Source: Deltaproteobacteria bacterium (GTDB taxonomy: Bacteria; Myxococcota; B64-G9). From it: a stretch of 45,726 bases of DNA. Made by a program: the position numbers and the translations under genes. The stretch covers positions 1 through 45,726 of the forward strand of contig JAFCZJ010000031.1 in assembly GCA_019314375.1 (NCBI GenBank), given 5' to 3'. Shown piece by piece: positions 33,625 through 42,431 of the stretch; within the stretch, counting starts at the first letter, position 1; each line of letters opens with the position of its first letter. A model generated the notes under the pieces. It made no database searches. It saw only the letters and a program-made list of their open reading frames with translations, and was not told the DNA's origin.

Positions 33625-34752
33625 ATGCATCTTTGTAGAACGTTTATCTGCTTCCTCTGCTTGCTGGTTTTTTTGCCGGGCGTATCTTCGGCCAAGGACA
33701 ATGAGACGGACGCAAGCATCTGGGATACAATCCGCCTTCGTGGACGCGCGATTTTTCGTTATGAGCTGCGCGAGCGGGAGAAGTTCGACGGCTTCAGCGA
33801 TGAGTTTGAGTTGGATCGGGCTCGTTTCGATCTGCGATTCAAGCCCACCGACGACCTCAGGCTTATGTTGGAGATGGAGCTGACCTCGGGCGTTGAGCTC
33901 AAGGATGCCTACGCCCGCTACGACCTGCATCGAGCATTCCGCGTCCAGTTGGGGCACTTCAAGAAGCCCTTTTCCGCGCTGCGCATGAGCTCCCGCTGGG
34001 ATCTCCTGGTGCCACGACGGGGTCTGATTGACGACCACGTAATCGGGGGCAGCGACTTTGGCGGATTTGGCGGACGCGACGCAGGACTGCAGGTGTTTGG
34101 ACGATTGGGCAAGCGTAAGAATGTTCGTTTTTCGTATGCCCTGGGGCTTTTCGATGGTTGGGAATTATCAGATGCCTTCTTCCGCGATCCGGGTGATCCC
34201 AACGATGAAAACGCTTCGCATCGGGATTATGTGGGCAGGTTGCAGGTGGACTTTCTCAAGATGGTGACCGTGGGTGTCAGTTACAACCACAAGGTGGCCC
34301 GCATCGCATACGCCCCGGGCGTCGAGCAGGTTCGTAGCTTTAATGCAATCAGTGCGGATGTGGCTTTTGTGCTGGCCGGTTTGACTTTGCAGCTGGAAGG
34401 CATCTGGGGGACCAACCCCAACGCGGCGGCCGGGCATGCCATGATGGGCGGTCACGCCATTCTAGCCTATCATATCCCCATCCTCGATCTCTTTGTCTTG
34501 ACCCCTGCCTTCATGGGCGAGGTTTTGGACCCGGACGACGATGTGGAAGGGAAGCATGCTGTGCGTTTGGTTGGTGCCTTGAACTTCGACATCGGCAAGT
34601 ATACGCGAGTGGTCCTTTCCGCGGAGGGGGGCATGGGTGAGTTGGTTTGGATTCAGCCCGAGTACAGCAATTGGGATCAGCCGGATGCCGTGGAAAGTGC
34701 GCCGCGCAAGGTAGACACAAGGGTGATGTTGCAGCTACAACTCAGGTTGTGA
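33625..34752 (+). CDS. Outer-membrane porin, OprP/OprO (phosphate-selective porin) type
   Basis: 375 residues, starting 4 bases after the CotH stop. The signal peptide (about 1-23) ends at SSAKD. The mature part is a run of amphipathic strands: IRLRGRAIFRYELRER, FELDRARFDLRFKPTDDLRLMLEMELT, LKDAYARYDLHRAFRVQLGHFKKPFS, and GRDAGLQVFGRLG, the classic porin_O_P order (RRxRxxxxG... KDAYxxY ... GQFKxPF). It ends in LQLQLRL, a beta-signal-like end without terminal Phe. It should form a 16-strand channel; anion or phosphate selectivity cannot be deduced. Confidence 0.85.
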   Translation: MHLCRTFICFLCLLVFLPGVSSAKDNETDASIWDTIRLRGRAIFRYELREREKFDGFSDEFELDRARFDLRFKPTDDLRLMLEMELTSGVELKDAYARYDLHRAFRVQLGHFKKPFSALRMSSRWDLLVPRRGLIDDHVIGGSDFGGFGGRDAGLQVFGRLGKRKNVRFSYALGLFDGWELSDAFFRDPGDPNDENASHRDYVGRLQVDFLKMVTVGVSYNHKVARIAYAPGVEQVRSFNAISADVAFVLAGLTLQLEGIWGTNPNAAAGHAMMGGHAILAYHIPILDLFVLTPAFMGEVLDPDDDVEGKHAVRLVGALNFDIGKYTRVVLSAEGGMGELVWIQPEYSNWDQPDAVESAPRKVDTRVMLQLQLRL

Positions 34753-34779
34753 TTTGATTTCAGCAAGTTGGAGGAACGC

Positions 34780-36000
34780 ATGAATCTGGATCGACATCGT
34801 TTGGGCATGATTTTGGTGCTTTTGTCTGGCCTGCTCATGGCGGGTCAAGTTTGGGCCGATGATTCGGGTCGGGTCAAGATCGCTCTGCACAGTATGCAAT
34901 TGAGGAGTGGCTTGGAGCTGAGTTCGGATCAGCTGGAGGGGCTGTCGGCATACCTGGGCGCCAAGTTGGGCGAGATCCAGGGCTTCAGCGTGTTGAATGC
35001 GAGCCTGGTGAAGACGCATTATGCCAAACACGCGGAGGAAGGTGATCCGACCTGCGTCGAGCGCAATTGTCAAATGCGCACGGAATTGGCGCTGGGTGCG
35101 GACTATGGGCTTGTGGTGAGAATTTTGGCCATCGGTAAGAAATGCGTGCTGACCGGTTCCTTGTATCCTCGGGCGGGTTCGGCCACGCTTCGAACCGCTT
35201 CGGCCCAGGGAGCTTGCGAGTTGGAGTCCCTGTCCGAGAGCCTTGATCGGCTGGTGGCCAGCCTGTTTGAGTCGGGCGATCTGGGACCTTTGGCTGCCCC
35301 GGTAGTCGCCAAGGCCCGCGTTGAACCCAAGCCCCGCGTCGAGCCCAAGCCCCGCGCCGAGCCAGAACCCCTGGCCGAACTCGGGCCCGAGCCTCGGGCC
35401 AAGCCGGAACCCGCAGCACCTCCGGCACCGAAGCGCGTGAGACAGAAGGACGGTTGGCCCAACTTCGATCTCACCCTGAGCCTGGTATACGCCCCGGCAC
35501 CCCTGGTGCACTACTCGCAAGTCTCCTTCACCTCGGAAAACGAATTTCAAGCCAAACTTTACGACCAGCTTGGCCTGCGATCGGCCTTTGAGTGGCGCTG
35601 GTTCGGCAAGATGCTCATCGGCGGTCAGGTCCGACTGCTCGCCAATGAGCGGAACGTCCTTTTCGAGACGGGCCCCCGCCTCGGGGGCTTGTTCCCTTTG
35701 ACCCCCAAGATCGCCTTGCTTCTGATCGGCTCCGCGGGTCTGAGCTTCTGGACCATGCGAGAAAACAACTTCTTCTGTGAAGATGTGCAAGGCTATGGCG
35801 GCGTCTATGCTGAGCTGGCTTTCGGTATGCGTTATAAGCTGAATTCTTGGCTGGCCCTGGAGGCGGATCTTTCGGCCATGGCCGGTACCTACGGTCATTC
35901 GGGCAACACCAATGATGTCGAAGCCTATACCTGCAATCACCCCGAAGGGCTGAACATGTGGCGAATTCAGCTGTCCACCGGCCTGGTCTTTGGTCTATAA
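34780..36000 (+). CDS. Exported protein with TolB/CsgG-like N-terminal part, Pro-rich linker and beta-barrel C-terminus
   Basis: 406 residues from ATG 34780 with GGAGGAA upstream. The signal peptide (about 1-26) ends at VWADD. The N-terminal part (about 30-165) begins VKIALHSMQLRSGLEL and continues through CVERNCQMRTELALGADYGLV, the pattern of myxobacterial proteins that assemble a CsgG/TolB-N-like alpha/beta fold. A repeat linker (about 175-220: ARVEPKPRVEPKPRAEPEP) could cross the peptidoglycan. The C-terminal half (about 230-406) looks like an eight-strand outer-membrane barrel, ending STGLVFGL. It closes the surface operon, 27 bases after the porin gene. Function is unknown. Confidence 0.75.
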   Translation: MNLDRHRLGMILVLLSGLLMAGQVWADDSGRVKIALHSMQLRSGLELSSDQLEGLSAYLGAKLGEIQGFSVLNASLVKTHYAKHAEEGDPTCVERNCQMRTELALGADYGLVVRILAIGKKCVLTGSLYPRAGSATLRTASAQGACELESLSESLDRLVASLFESGDLGPLAAPVVAKARVEPKPRVEPKPRAEPEPLAELGPEPRAKPEPAAPPAPKRVRQKDGWPNFDLTLSLVYAPAPLVHYSQVSFTSENEFQAKLYDQLGLRSAFEWRWFGKMLIGGQVRLLANERNVLFETGPRLGGLFPLTPKIALLLIGSAGLSFWTMRENNFFCEDVQGYGGVYAELAFGMRYKLNSWLALEADLSAMAGTYGHSGNTNDVEAYTCNHPEGLNMWRIQLSTGLVFGL

Positions 36001-36022
36001 AAAACCTTTCGAGAATCAGCTG

Positions 36023-36052
36023 TTGACAGATTTGCTGGGGGTGGATTATGTT
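36023..36052 (+). promoter_or_regulatory. Candidate promoter of the MopE/NHL gene pair
   Basis: TTGACA (36023-36028) and TATGTT (36047-36052), 18 bases apart, match 10 of 12 consensus positions. The start would be near 36059, giving a 100-base leader that includes the ACCTTTG repeats. Confidence 0.55.
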
Positions 36053-36071
36053 GGCGTCATATTTGATTTTC

Positions 36072-36102
36072 ACCTTTCACCTTTGACCTTTGACCTTTGA
36101 CC
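36072..36102. repeat. 7-base tandem repeat ACCTTTG in leader
   Basis: Four units of ACCTTT(C/G) and a partial ACC run from 36072 to 36102 in the leader of the NHL gene. The same heptamer appears as ACCTTTGACCTTTT at 7713 just after the J/Hsp70 promoter. Meaning unknown. Confidence 0.8.
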
Positions 36103-36158
36103 AGAGAACGGAATCGTTTCTTTCTTTCCCCTCCGGTCTGACCCATGAGGGCTTGCCC

Positions 36159-37556
36159 ATGCATACGAATTACAAGGGATTCGCCATCACGCTGATCTTT
36201 TTGCTGGGCTTGGCCAGCCTGGCCTGTTCGTCACGCAAAGAGGGTACCTGTGAAAGGGACTCTCACTGTGATGGTTTGACGGTTTGTTTCGAGAAGAAGT
36301 GCCTGAGCATGAAAGAAGTTAAGGCCATTCGCACGCAGCGGGAGGAAGACGCCAAGCCCAAAATCTGCAAAGACAACGATGGCGACGGCGTGAAAGCTGG
36401 AAATGGCTGTAAAAAGGGTGCGCCCATCGACTGCGACGACAAGAACGACAAGATGGCTCCCGGCAAGGTTGAGATTTGCGATGATTTCGACAACAACTGC
36501 GATGGCCTGGTCAACGAGGGTTTGGCGAAGTGCTCCCAGGCTTTGTTTACGGGGAAGACAGGTGGCAAGCAGGGCGAGTACAAATTGAATAGCCCTCATT
36601 CGGTCATCGTGGATGACGATGGCAGCTTGCTCGTCACCGACAGTCATCACCTCTGGCGGGTGTCCAAGGATGGCCAGGTTCAATTGGTGGCAGGCAGTCA
36701 CTTACCCAACTTTGCCGATGGCCAAGGCGAGGCGGTTCGATTCTCGCACCCCCATGGCATCATCAAGGATCGCAACGGAGATGTCCTTTTGGCTGATTGC
36801 AAAAACAACTGTGTGCGCCGGGTGACTCGTGAAGGTCATGTGAGTCATGTGGCGGGCATGTGCAGCAGCAAGACCAAGGACACAGGTCAGTTTGCCGATG
36901 GCGGCAAAGATCAGGCTCGGTTCTATTGCCCGACAGACTTAGCGCTCGACGTCGACGGTTCGATTGTGGTGCTGGACCAGGGCAACGCCCGCATCCGTCG
37001 CATCGGTCTTGACGGCCAGGTCAGCACCATCGCCGGTGTGGGGCCGGTGCATGTGGAGGACGGTGAGGGGCAAATGGGCTATTTGGACGGCCCGGCCAAT
37101 GAGGCTCGCTTCAATGATCCGCAAAGTGTCTTGGTTGATTCCAAGGGAATCATCTATGTATCGGAATCTTTCAACTGCCGCATCCGTCGCATTGATCCCA
37201 AGAAGGGCGAACATGGCGAAGTGAGCACCTTGGCCGGAGAGTCGGATACCTTGCTGGGCGTTGGTGGTCATAAGGATGGTCGTGGTGCCAAGGCCAAGTT
37301 CAATTTCCCTCATGGTATGGCATTCGATGCCAAGGGCAATTTGTTGGTGGTCGATACAGGTAACGCGGTCATCCGGCGGGTGACGCCCCGTGGTCGGGTC
37401 AGCACGGTGGTGGGTCGACCGGATAAGCCCAAGGCCAAGGAAGGCTCCTGGAAGGACGTGCAGTTCGGGATGCCTATCGATGTGGCCCCGGGACCAGATG
37501 GAAGTCTTTATGTGCTGGATGCCGGTGTTAATCGATTGCGTAAAATCGTTCCATAA
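36159..37556 (+). CDS. Lipoprotein with MopE-like metal-binding motif and NHL beta-propeller (copy 1)
   Basis: 465 residues from ATG 36159. Lipobox LACS places the lipid on Cys23. A CxRDxHCDG cysteine pair comes next, then a MopE-like motif (about 68-125: DNDGDGVKAG ... DCDDKNDKMAPGKVEICDDFDNNCDGLVNEG), an Asp-rich calcium or metal loop. The rest (about 140-465) is an NHL propeller: repeats of the type D-G-S-x-x-V-x-D-x-x-x-x-x-I-R-R-I/V with a V-S-T-x-A-G end. The protein would sit outside the inner membrane and bind a metal plus an unknown ligand. A closely similar gene follows at 37576 after 19 bases. Confidence 0.87.
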   Translation: MHTNYKGFAITLIFLLGLASLACSSRKEGTCERDSHCDGLTVCFEKKCLSMKEVKAIRTQREEDAKPKICKDNDGDGVKAGNGCKKGAPIDCDDKNDKMAPGKVEICDDFDNNCDGLVNEGLAKCSQALFTGKTGGKQGEYKLNSPHSVIVDDDGSLLVTDSHHLWRVSKDGQVQLVAGSHLPNFADGQGEAVRFSHPHGIIKDRNGDVLLADCKNNCVRRVTREGHVSHVAGMCSSKTKDTGQFADGGKDQARFYCPTDLALDVDGSIVVLDQGNARIRRIGLDGQVSTIAGVGPVHVEDGEGQMGYLDGPANEARFNDPQSVLVDSKGIIYVSESFNCRIRRIDPKKGEHGEVSTLAGESDTLLGVGGHKDGRGAKAKFNFPHGMAFDAKGNLLVVDTGNAVIRRVTPRGRVSTVVGRPDKPKAKEGSWKDVQFGMPIDVAPGPDGSLYVLDAGVNRLRKIVP

Positions 37557-37575
37557 AGTGGTGAGGAGGTTTTCG

Positions 37576-38979
37576 ATGAAACGCTTGATGTTGGGTTTGG
37601 TTCTTTTTTCGGGTTTTGCGTTCCTGGCGCTGGGTTGTTCAAACCTCAAAGAGGGTGAGTGCAAGCGGGACCGGCACTGCGATGACAAAGCCACCAAGCT
37701 GGGCGAGCTTTGGGTTTGCTACAAAGAGCCGCCTGAGTCTGAAATCGGGAAGTGTCTATTGGCCAAAGACGCCAGGGTGGCTTTGGCGAAATACAAGAAA
37801 AAGAAAGATGGCAAGTGCGATGACGGCGACGGCGACGGCGTGGGCGTGGGGGATGCTTGCGAAGGGCCGGTGGATTGCAACGACAAGGACAAGGACGTCA
37901 AGCCCGGCGGCACGGAAGTTTGTGACACCAAGGACAACGACTGCGACCAGGTCATCAACGAGGGCCTGAAGTCCTGCGTGGGCACGGTCTTGGGTGGCAA
38001 GCGGGACCCCATTTGTCACTTCATGATCACCATGACCTCCGGTGTGGCGGTAGCTCCCAACGGGGATGTTTGGGTCAGCGATCAACACCAAATCTACCGC
38101 ATCGACGCCAAGGGCATCCCGACGCGCTTCGCGGGCAGCAACAAGCCGGGGCATGAAAACAAGAAGGGCAAATTCGCGCGATTTGACGAGCCGGTGGGCT
38201 TGGCGGTGGGTCCGGATGGCTCGGTCTATGTCGCTGAGTGCAAGAACAACTGCGTGCGCAAGTTGGCGACCGATGGCCAGGTGAGCACCTATGCGGGACT
38301 CTGCTCCAACGAGGCGGACAACGCGGGCTTGGACAAGCTGGGCAACTGGAATGAGGCACGTTTTTGGTGCCCGATTGATTTGACCTTTGACGCCGATGGC
38401 AGTTTGTTGGTGGTGGATCGATTCAACGCCAAGATCAAGCGCATCACCAAGGCTCGCAAGGTCGAGCTTGTGGCAGGCGTCGGCGGCAAGGATACGGATG
38501 AGGGCGTGGTTTTCGGCAGCGCCAATGGTCCCGCGCTCAAGGCCGAGTTCGACCAGCCGGTTTCCATCGCCAAGACCGCGGATGGTGCCTTTGTCATCGC
38601 GGACATGAAGAACAATTGCATCCGCCTTCTCAAGGGCGGAAAGGTCAGCACATTGGCAGGCCAGTGCGCCAAGGTGGATGTGGAAAAAGAGAACTTCGCC
38701 GACGGCAAGGCGGCCAAGGCCAAGTTCAAGATGCCCAATGGGGTTGCCGTGGCTCCTGATGGCACAATCTACGTGGCCGACACGGGCAACCACTGCATTC
38801 GCAAGATCGGCGGCGGCAAAGTCACTACGGCTGCCGGGCGTTGTTTACAGCAGGGTTATTTCGATGGTCCCGTGAAAGATGCTTTGTTTAATCAGCCCCT
38901 GGCCATCGACGTGGCCAAAGATGGCTCGCTTTGGATCATCGACCACGGCAATTATCGGGTGCGTCACCTCATTCCTTGA
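37576..38979 (+). CDS. Lipoprotein with MopE-like metal-binding motif and NHL beta-propeller (copy 2)
   Basis: 467 residues from ATG 37576, with GAGGAGG 6 bases upstream. Lipobox LALGC places the lipid on Cys21. The layout repeats that of the gene upstream: LKEGECKRDRHCDD, then a MopE-like Asp-rich motif (DGDGDGVGVGDACEGPVDCND, PGGTEVCDTKDNDCDQVINEG) and an NHL propeller with CKNNCVRKLATDG and DMKNNCIRLLKGG repeats, so the pair is a tandem duplication with considerable divergence. The last 11 bases overlap the convergent DUF6178-like gene. Several cysteine pairs within the blades (KNNC) suggest disulfides or heme-free metal binding; this is inference. Confidence 0.87.
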   Translation: MKRLMLGLVLFSGFAFLALGCSNLKEGECKRDRHCDDKATKLGELWVCYKEPPESEIGKCLLAKDARVALAKYKKKKDGKCDDGDGDGVGVGDACEGPVDCNDKDKDVKPGGTEVCDTKDNDCDQVINEGLKSCVGTVLGGKRDPICHFMITMTSGVAVAPNGDVWVSDQHQIYRIDAKGIPTRFAGSNKPGHENKKGKFARFDEPVGLAVGPDGSVYVAECKNNCVRKLATDGQVSTYAGLCSNEADNAGLDKLGNWNEARFWCPIDLTFDADGSLLVVDRFNAKIKRITKARKVELVAGVGGKDTDEGVVFGSANGPALKAEFDQPVSIAKTADGAFVIADMKNNCIRLLKGGKVSTLAGQCAKVDVEKENFADGKAAKAKFKMPNGVAVAPDGTIYVADTGNHCIRKIGGGKVTTAAGRCLQQGYFDGPVKDALFNQPLAIDVAKDGSLWIIDHGNYRVRHLIP

Positions 38980-40669
38980 CGCTGACCCAGACTCCTTCCA
39001 CGAATCGATAGTCCATTCGCTCCGGGCTGTGCCCGACAAATTGTTCGAGCAGACGTCCAGCCATGCCTGAGCTGAGCTTTGACAGGCCGGCGGCCTGGGC
39101 CAAGGCTTCGTCTTGGGCCGTGGCCCAGGAGCTTATCTGATCGGCCAGTTTGGTGATTTCGCTTGGGAGCTTTCGCATCGCTTCGATGAGCAAGTCTGCG
39201 GGTATGGGGAGGAGTTCGGCTTGTCCATTTGACTGTGCCTGCAAAAAACAGGTCATCAAGATGGCGTCCAAATCCAAGGCCTCTTCGCTCTCGGGTTGAC
39301 TGCCCAAAGGGAAAGGCTGCGGCAGATCGTCTCGCTTCAATCCAAGGGCATCCGTCAGGAGCAAAGAGGCCTCCACCCGATCCAGATCTCTGTCCAGACA
39401 GGCCAGATCCTCGGGCCCAACAAAGTCTCGGGGCAGGTCTTTGTCTGCCGCGAGATAGAGTGGCCGGCGTCGGCCGACATAGGCCAGACGGTCGGGCAGG
39501 GGGGCGGGCAACATGCTCAGCCAGGGTGATTCGAGCAATTCGTGAGCCCGTCTGACGCGCTTGGCGATTGCGTTTTGGGCCACTTGTACCAGTTGCAACA
39601 AGGGGATCTGAATCAGGGCTTTTGTCGCGCTGTCCAAATCCAGCACGCCCGCCTGGGCCAGGCCGATTTCAATGCGGCCTCGCACGCGCTCGCCGGCCGT
39701 CTGCATGGATTCGATTTCTCCTGCCGGCAGGCCATCGGCGACCAGGACACGGTTGATGAGATTGGCCAGTTGGGAAGCCAGGCTTTGCGCGTGCTCTGCC
39801 TCGCCAAGGCGTGGGTCGGACATGGCTTGTGCGAACAAGCCCCCCGCGGAACGCTGCACCAGAGGGTAGCTTGGCGCGTCGGGCAGGCCCCGCGGCAGGG
39901 GCAGGGGAGTGGCCAGTTTTTCCTGTTCAAGCGGCGCATAAAACGCCAAGGCTTCGTTCAACTCGGGCCAACCCCGATCCGCCAGTCGGCCTTGGCGCCA
40001 ACGCATGGCCAGTTCTTCCAGTTCCGCCAGGGGAGTGGTGCCCAGGTTGCCCATCAAGGCGAAGAACAGATCGCGCTCTTCGGCAAAGGCCAGATCGAGC
40101 AGTTTTTTTATCAGACCCAGGTCGGCGCCCACTTTGACGGCCAGGTAATGAACATGATCCGGGCTCAGGACTCTGTCTTGCAGGACCTCGGGCAGATCGT
40201 CGAGCGAGTCGCGCTCGACCTTGATGAGCACCCGTTCGAACCACAAGACCAGCATTTCGAAATCCACGTTGCGAACCCAGCGTCTCACTCGCGCGGGTCC
40301 ACATTCGAAGAGCAAGTTCAGCCAGTAGCCCCAACGGTCCAGATCCAGTCCATTCTGAAGCCAGATCTCCAAATCCAAGAGGTGGGTCAACTGGCTATTG
40401 GAGCTGAGTTCAATCAAGGGCAGGGCGTCCACATCGCCGATTTCCTTGATGGTCAGCATCAAGTCTTCCGGCGAAATCACCCGGGTCAATGCTTCAGGTT
40501 TGGAAGACAGCAGCACCAGATCCTGACGCCGCCGACCGGCCGGCAACTCCAGCAAAAGGGCAAGTTGCTTTGCCTGTGGCAGGGCATCGAGTTGTCGAAG
40601 CCCCTCTTTCGAATCCATGTTCAGCAAGGCCAAGGCGCGTGGGGACTGGGATTTGTTGGTTTCGTCCAT
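38969..40669 (-). CDS. DUF6178-like helical protein of unknown function
   Basis: 566 residues from ATG 40669. It is all-helical and Leu-rich, without signal peptide or membrane helices. The start region (ALLNMDSKEGLRQLDALPQAKQLALLLELPAGRRRQDLVLLSSKPEALTRVI) resembles the family of long deltaproteobacterial proteins that begin with LLELP..RRQDLILLS; I place it there from memory, without a search. No catalytic motif is evident. A GTG at 40720 would extend it by 17 residues but its AAGGAG is directly adjacent and too close to work. No ribosome site precedes 40669. The last 11 bases overlap the convergent NHL gene. Confidence 0.75.
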   Translation of the reverse strand: MDETNKSQSPRALALLNMDSKEGLRQLDALPQAKQLALLLELPAGRRRQDLVLLSSKPEALTRVISPEDLMLTIKEIGDVDALPLIELSSNSQLTHLLDLEIWLQNGLDLDRWGYWLNLLFECGPARVRRWVRNVDFEMLVLWFERVLIKVERDSLDDLPEVLQDRVLSPDHVHYLAVKVGADLGLIKKLLDLAFAEERDLFFALMGNLGTTPLAELEELAMRWRQGRLADRGWPELNEALAFYAPLEQEKLATPLPLPRGLPDAPSYPLVQRSAGGLFAQAMSDPRLGEAEHAQSLASQLANLINRVLVADGLPAGEIESMQTAGERVRGRIEIGLAQAGVLDLDSATKALIQIPLLQLVQVAQNAIAKRVRRAHELLESPWLSMLPAPLPDRLAYVGRRRPLYLAADKDLPRDFVGPEDLACLDRDLDRVEASLLLTDALGLKRDDLPQPFPLGSQPESEEALDLDAILMTCFLQAQSNGQAELLPIPADLLIEAMRKLPSEITKLADQISSWATAQDEALAQAAGLSKLSSGMAGRLLEQFVGHSPERMDYRFVEGVWVSVKE

Positions 40670-40675
40670 GGGCGC

Positions 40676-40704
40676 AATATGGTGACTTTGGTGACTCAAG
40701 TCAA
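40676..40704 (-). promoter_or_regulatory. Possible promoter of the DUF6178-like gene, leaderless geometry
   Basis: On the minus strand TTGACT (40704-40699) and CATATT (40681-40676) are 17 bases apart (9 of 12 matches). The start would fall at or next to ATG 40669, which has no ribosome site. Confidence 0.35.
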
Positions 40705-40806
40705 GCCTGACCCTTGTCACTCCTTGACAATTTTACGTTGGAATTGGCAACATGACAGCTAAGCATACCTACCCTACGGCATAGATGGTGGCCGGTTTTT
40801 GAACGC

Positions 40807-40835
40807 TTGGCTGTCGAATGTGGCTTGGATACAAT
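40807..40835 (+). promoter_or_regulatory. Candidate promoter of the TIKI/TraB-like gene
   Basis: TTGGCT (40807-40812) and TACAAT (40830-40835) with the ideal 17-base spacer (9 of 12 matches). The leader would be about 47 bases and carries the AGGAG site used by GTG 40889. Confidence 0.55.
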
Positions 40836-40888
40836 GCCTCCTTTGAGCAACCATCCAGCTTTGTAATCGCCACACAGGAGCAACCATA

Positions 40889-42385
40889 GTGAACCGAGTT
40901 ATGAAGAAAATTCTGAAATTGGCTATTTGGTTACTGGCTGGTGGAACGTTATTATTGGCAATTGCGATACTAACGTTGCCAGAATTGAGGACCTTTGTCG
41001 CGTTCAAGCTGGCACCCAGCTATGCTCGAAATTTGAATTTCAAAAAGATGGTTCGATTCGATCGGGCATCAGTGTATTTATTGGGGACCATACACGAAGA
41101 CCACCTTACATCTGGCGAGTATTCGTTATTGCACCTGAAGGCAGTTATTGAAAATCTACACCCTGACCTTCTTTTGTTGGAACAGAGGCCCCAAATGGTG
41201 GCTGAGGGCTATGCAGGTGATGGACCAATTGAAATGCCTTTTGCTCATTTGACCGCCTTGGAAATGAGTATTCCAGTAGATGGGATTGACTGGTGGAAAA
41301 AGGGCAGTTCGATCAGAAGAACCGATGCCAACAGAGATGATCGGATGTACCGGAATCTCCAGGAGCGTATTCCCGCGAAGGGGACGGTGTTGGTATTGTG
41401 TGGGTACTCTCACGTGCCTGAATTGATAGAACGGATGATGAACGACAGGTATGTAGAAGCCGAGATATCAAGCAGTCGGCGAGATTTCCTTTTTGATATT
41501 GGCGACAGCCTTTTGTCTTATCCACCTGGAATGAAACACGCCATTGCCCAAAGAGTCTATCAGGAAGAACAAAACGCCAAGGTTGAAATTGATCCGGCAT
41601 GGAAAAGCGACCTGCTGACGGTTGCAACATCTCGGCGCAAGTTTCTTTCGGTTATCGAAAAGGTGGGGGAACGAAAAGTCCGGATCCCATGTGAACCTAG
41701 TAAACAATGCTTGAAATGTTGCGCTCTGAGAAGCGAAGCTGAACAGCTTGTCCGTAAGATGACATTGCCATCCACTTTGGAGAACCAGCGAGCTGATTTG
41801 GCCAAGCAAGTAATATTGGCCTTCCGTATGCTGGAAGATTTCGCCAGGACATACGGTTGGACTGAGCACTTACGGTTGTTTTTTGATGGCGGCATCGAGA
41901 TATATACAAATCAAAACCAATTGTTGTCCCGTCTTCGCAATCTTTTTGAATTGCCAGGAACTGTTTCCATGCCTTCTTCCGGTTTGGCGGCTGCCTTGAA
42001 AAAAAACATCTTGATGGCTGTTCAATCTAAGGCTTACCAAACAATCAACCCAGAATATGCAAAAGAACAAGGTTCCTGGATGCGCCTACTTGCTCGCGAA
42101 ATGGCCCATCGGCTTCATGTGGAAATTCTTCGAGGCGACGAACAAGCCATGAGACCCGTCTGGTTTTACGAAGGATTCGCCAGTGTTGCATCCAAAGATC
42201 TGCTATCTGATCCCCTCGACCACAATGAAGCGTTTTTGGCTATACAATCAAAAGGTCCAGGAGCCTATAAAAGATATGCAGCAGCTTTGCGATATTTCAT
42301 GACCCAAGTAACGTTGAACGACATGATATCGAAAGCCGCAAATCCGGATTTTGAGGATTGGCTTCAAAAGGAATGCAAAAAATAG
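40889..42385 (+). CDS. Membrane-anchored TIKI/TraB-like domain fused to degenerate gluzincin-like domain
   Basis: 498 residues from GTG 40889 (AGGAG 8 bases upstream). A single N-terminal helix (about 9-30) anchors it. The first half (about 58-250) resembles the TIKI/TraB/GumN family: VYLLGTIHEDH (GxxH, 66-69), DLLLLEQRP with a conserved Glu, and LCGYSHVPELIERM (second GxxH, 172-175). These motifs carry the metal-dependent protease site in TIKI. A C-x5-C-x2-CC cluster follows (268-278). The second half (about 300-498) resembles peptidase MA-type gluzincins: LAREMAHRLH (403-407) and VWFYEGFAS (Glu428), where HExxH would be expected but Arg403 replaces the first His. The gene is more AT-rich than its left neighbours, suggesting transfer. 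Confidence 0.65.
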   Translation: MNRVMKKILKLAIWLLAGGTLLLAIAILTLPELRTFVAFKLAPSYARNLNFKKMVRFDRASVYLLGTIHEDHLTSGEYSLLHLKAVIENLHPDLLLLEQRPQMVAEGYAGDGPIEMPFAHLTALEMSIPVDGIDWWKKGSSIRRTDANRDDRMYRNLQERIPAKGTVLVLCGYSHVPELIERMMNDRYVEAEISSSRRDFLFDIGDSLLSYPPGMKHAIAQRVYQEEQNAKVEIDPAWKSDLLTVATSRRKFLSVIEKVGERKVRIPCEPSKQCLKCCALRSEAEQLVRKMTLPSTLENQRADLAKQVILAFRMLEDFARTYGWTEHLRLFFDGGIEIYTNQNQLLSRLRNLFELPGTVSMPSSGLAAALKKNILMAVQSKAYQTINPEYAKEQGSWMRLLAREMAHRLHVEILRGDEQAMRPVWFYEGFASVASKDLLSDPLDHNEAFLAIQSKGPGAYKRYAAALRYFMTQVTLNDMISKAANPDFEDWLQKECKK

Positions 42386-42402
42386 GTCCATGTCCAATTC
42401 AA

Positions 42403-42431
42403 GGGGGACAGACCCCGACACTTGACACTTA
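42403..42431. repeat. Left terminal inverted repeat (REP) of the RAYT unit
   Basis: 29 bases, GGGGGACAGACCCCGACACT then TGACACTTA, matching the reverse complement of 43390-43418 at 28 of 29 positions. Its last three bases are the stop codon of the transposase. Confidence 0.9.

Noticed and set aside
31885..34038. 717-codon minus-strand frame opposite the CotH and porin genes
   Set aside because: It spans two clear plus-strand genes, has no domain or start signal, and reflects codon bias.
40724..40753. TTGACA-based promoter for the gene at 40889
   Set aside because: The -10 at proper spacing (CAACAT) is poor; the pair at 40807/40830 with a 17-base spacer is better.
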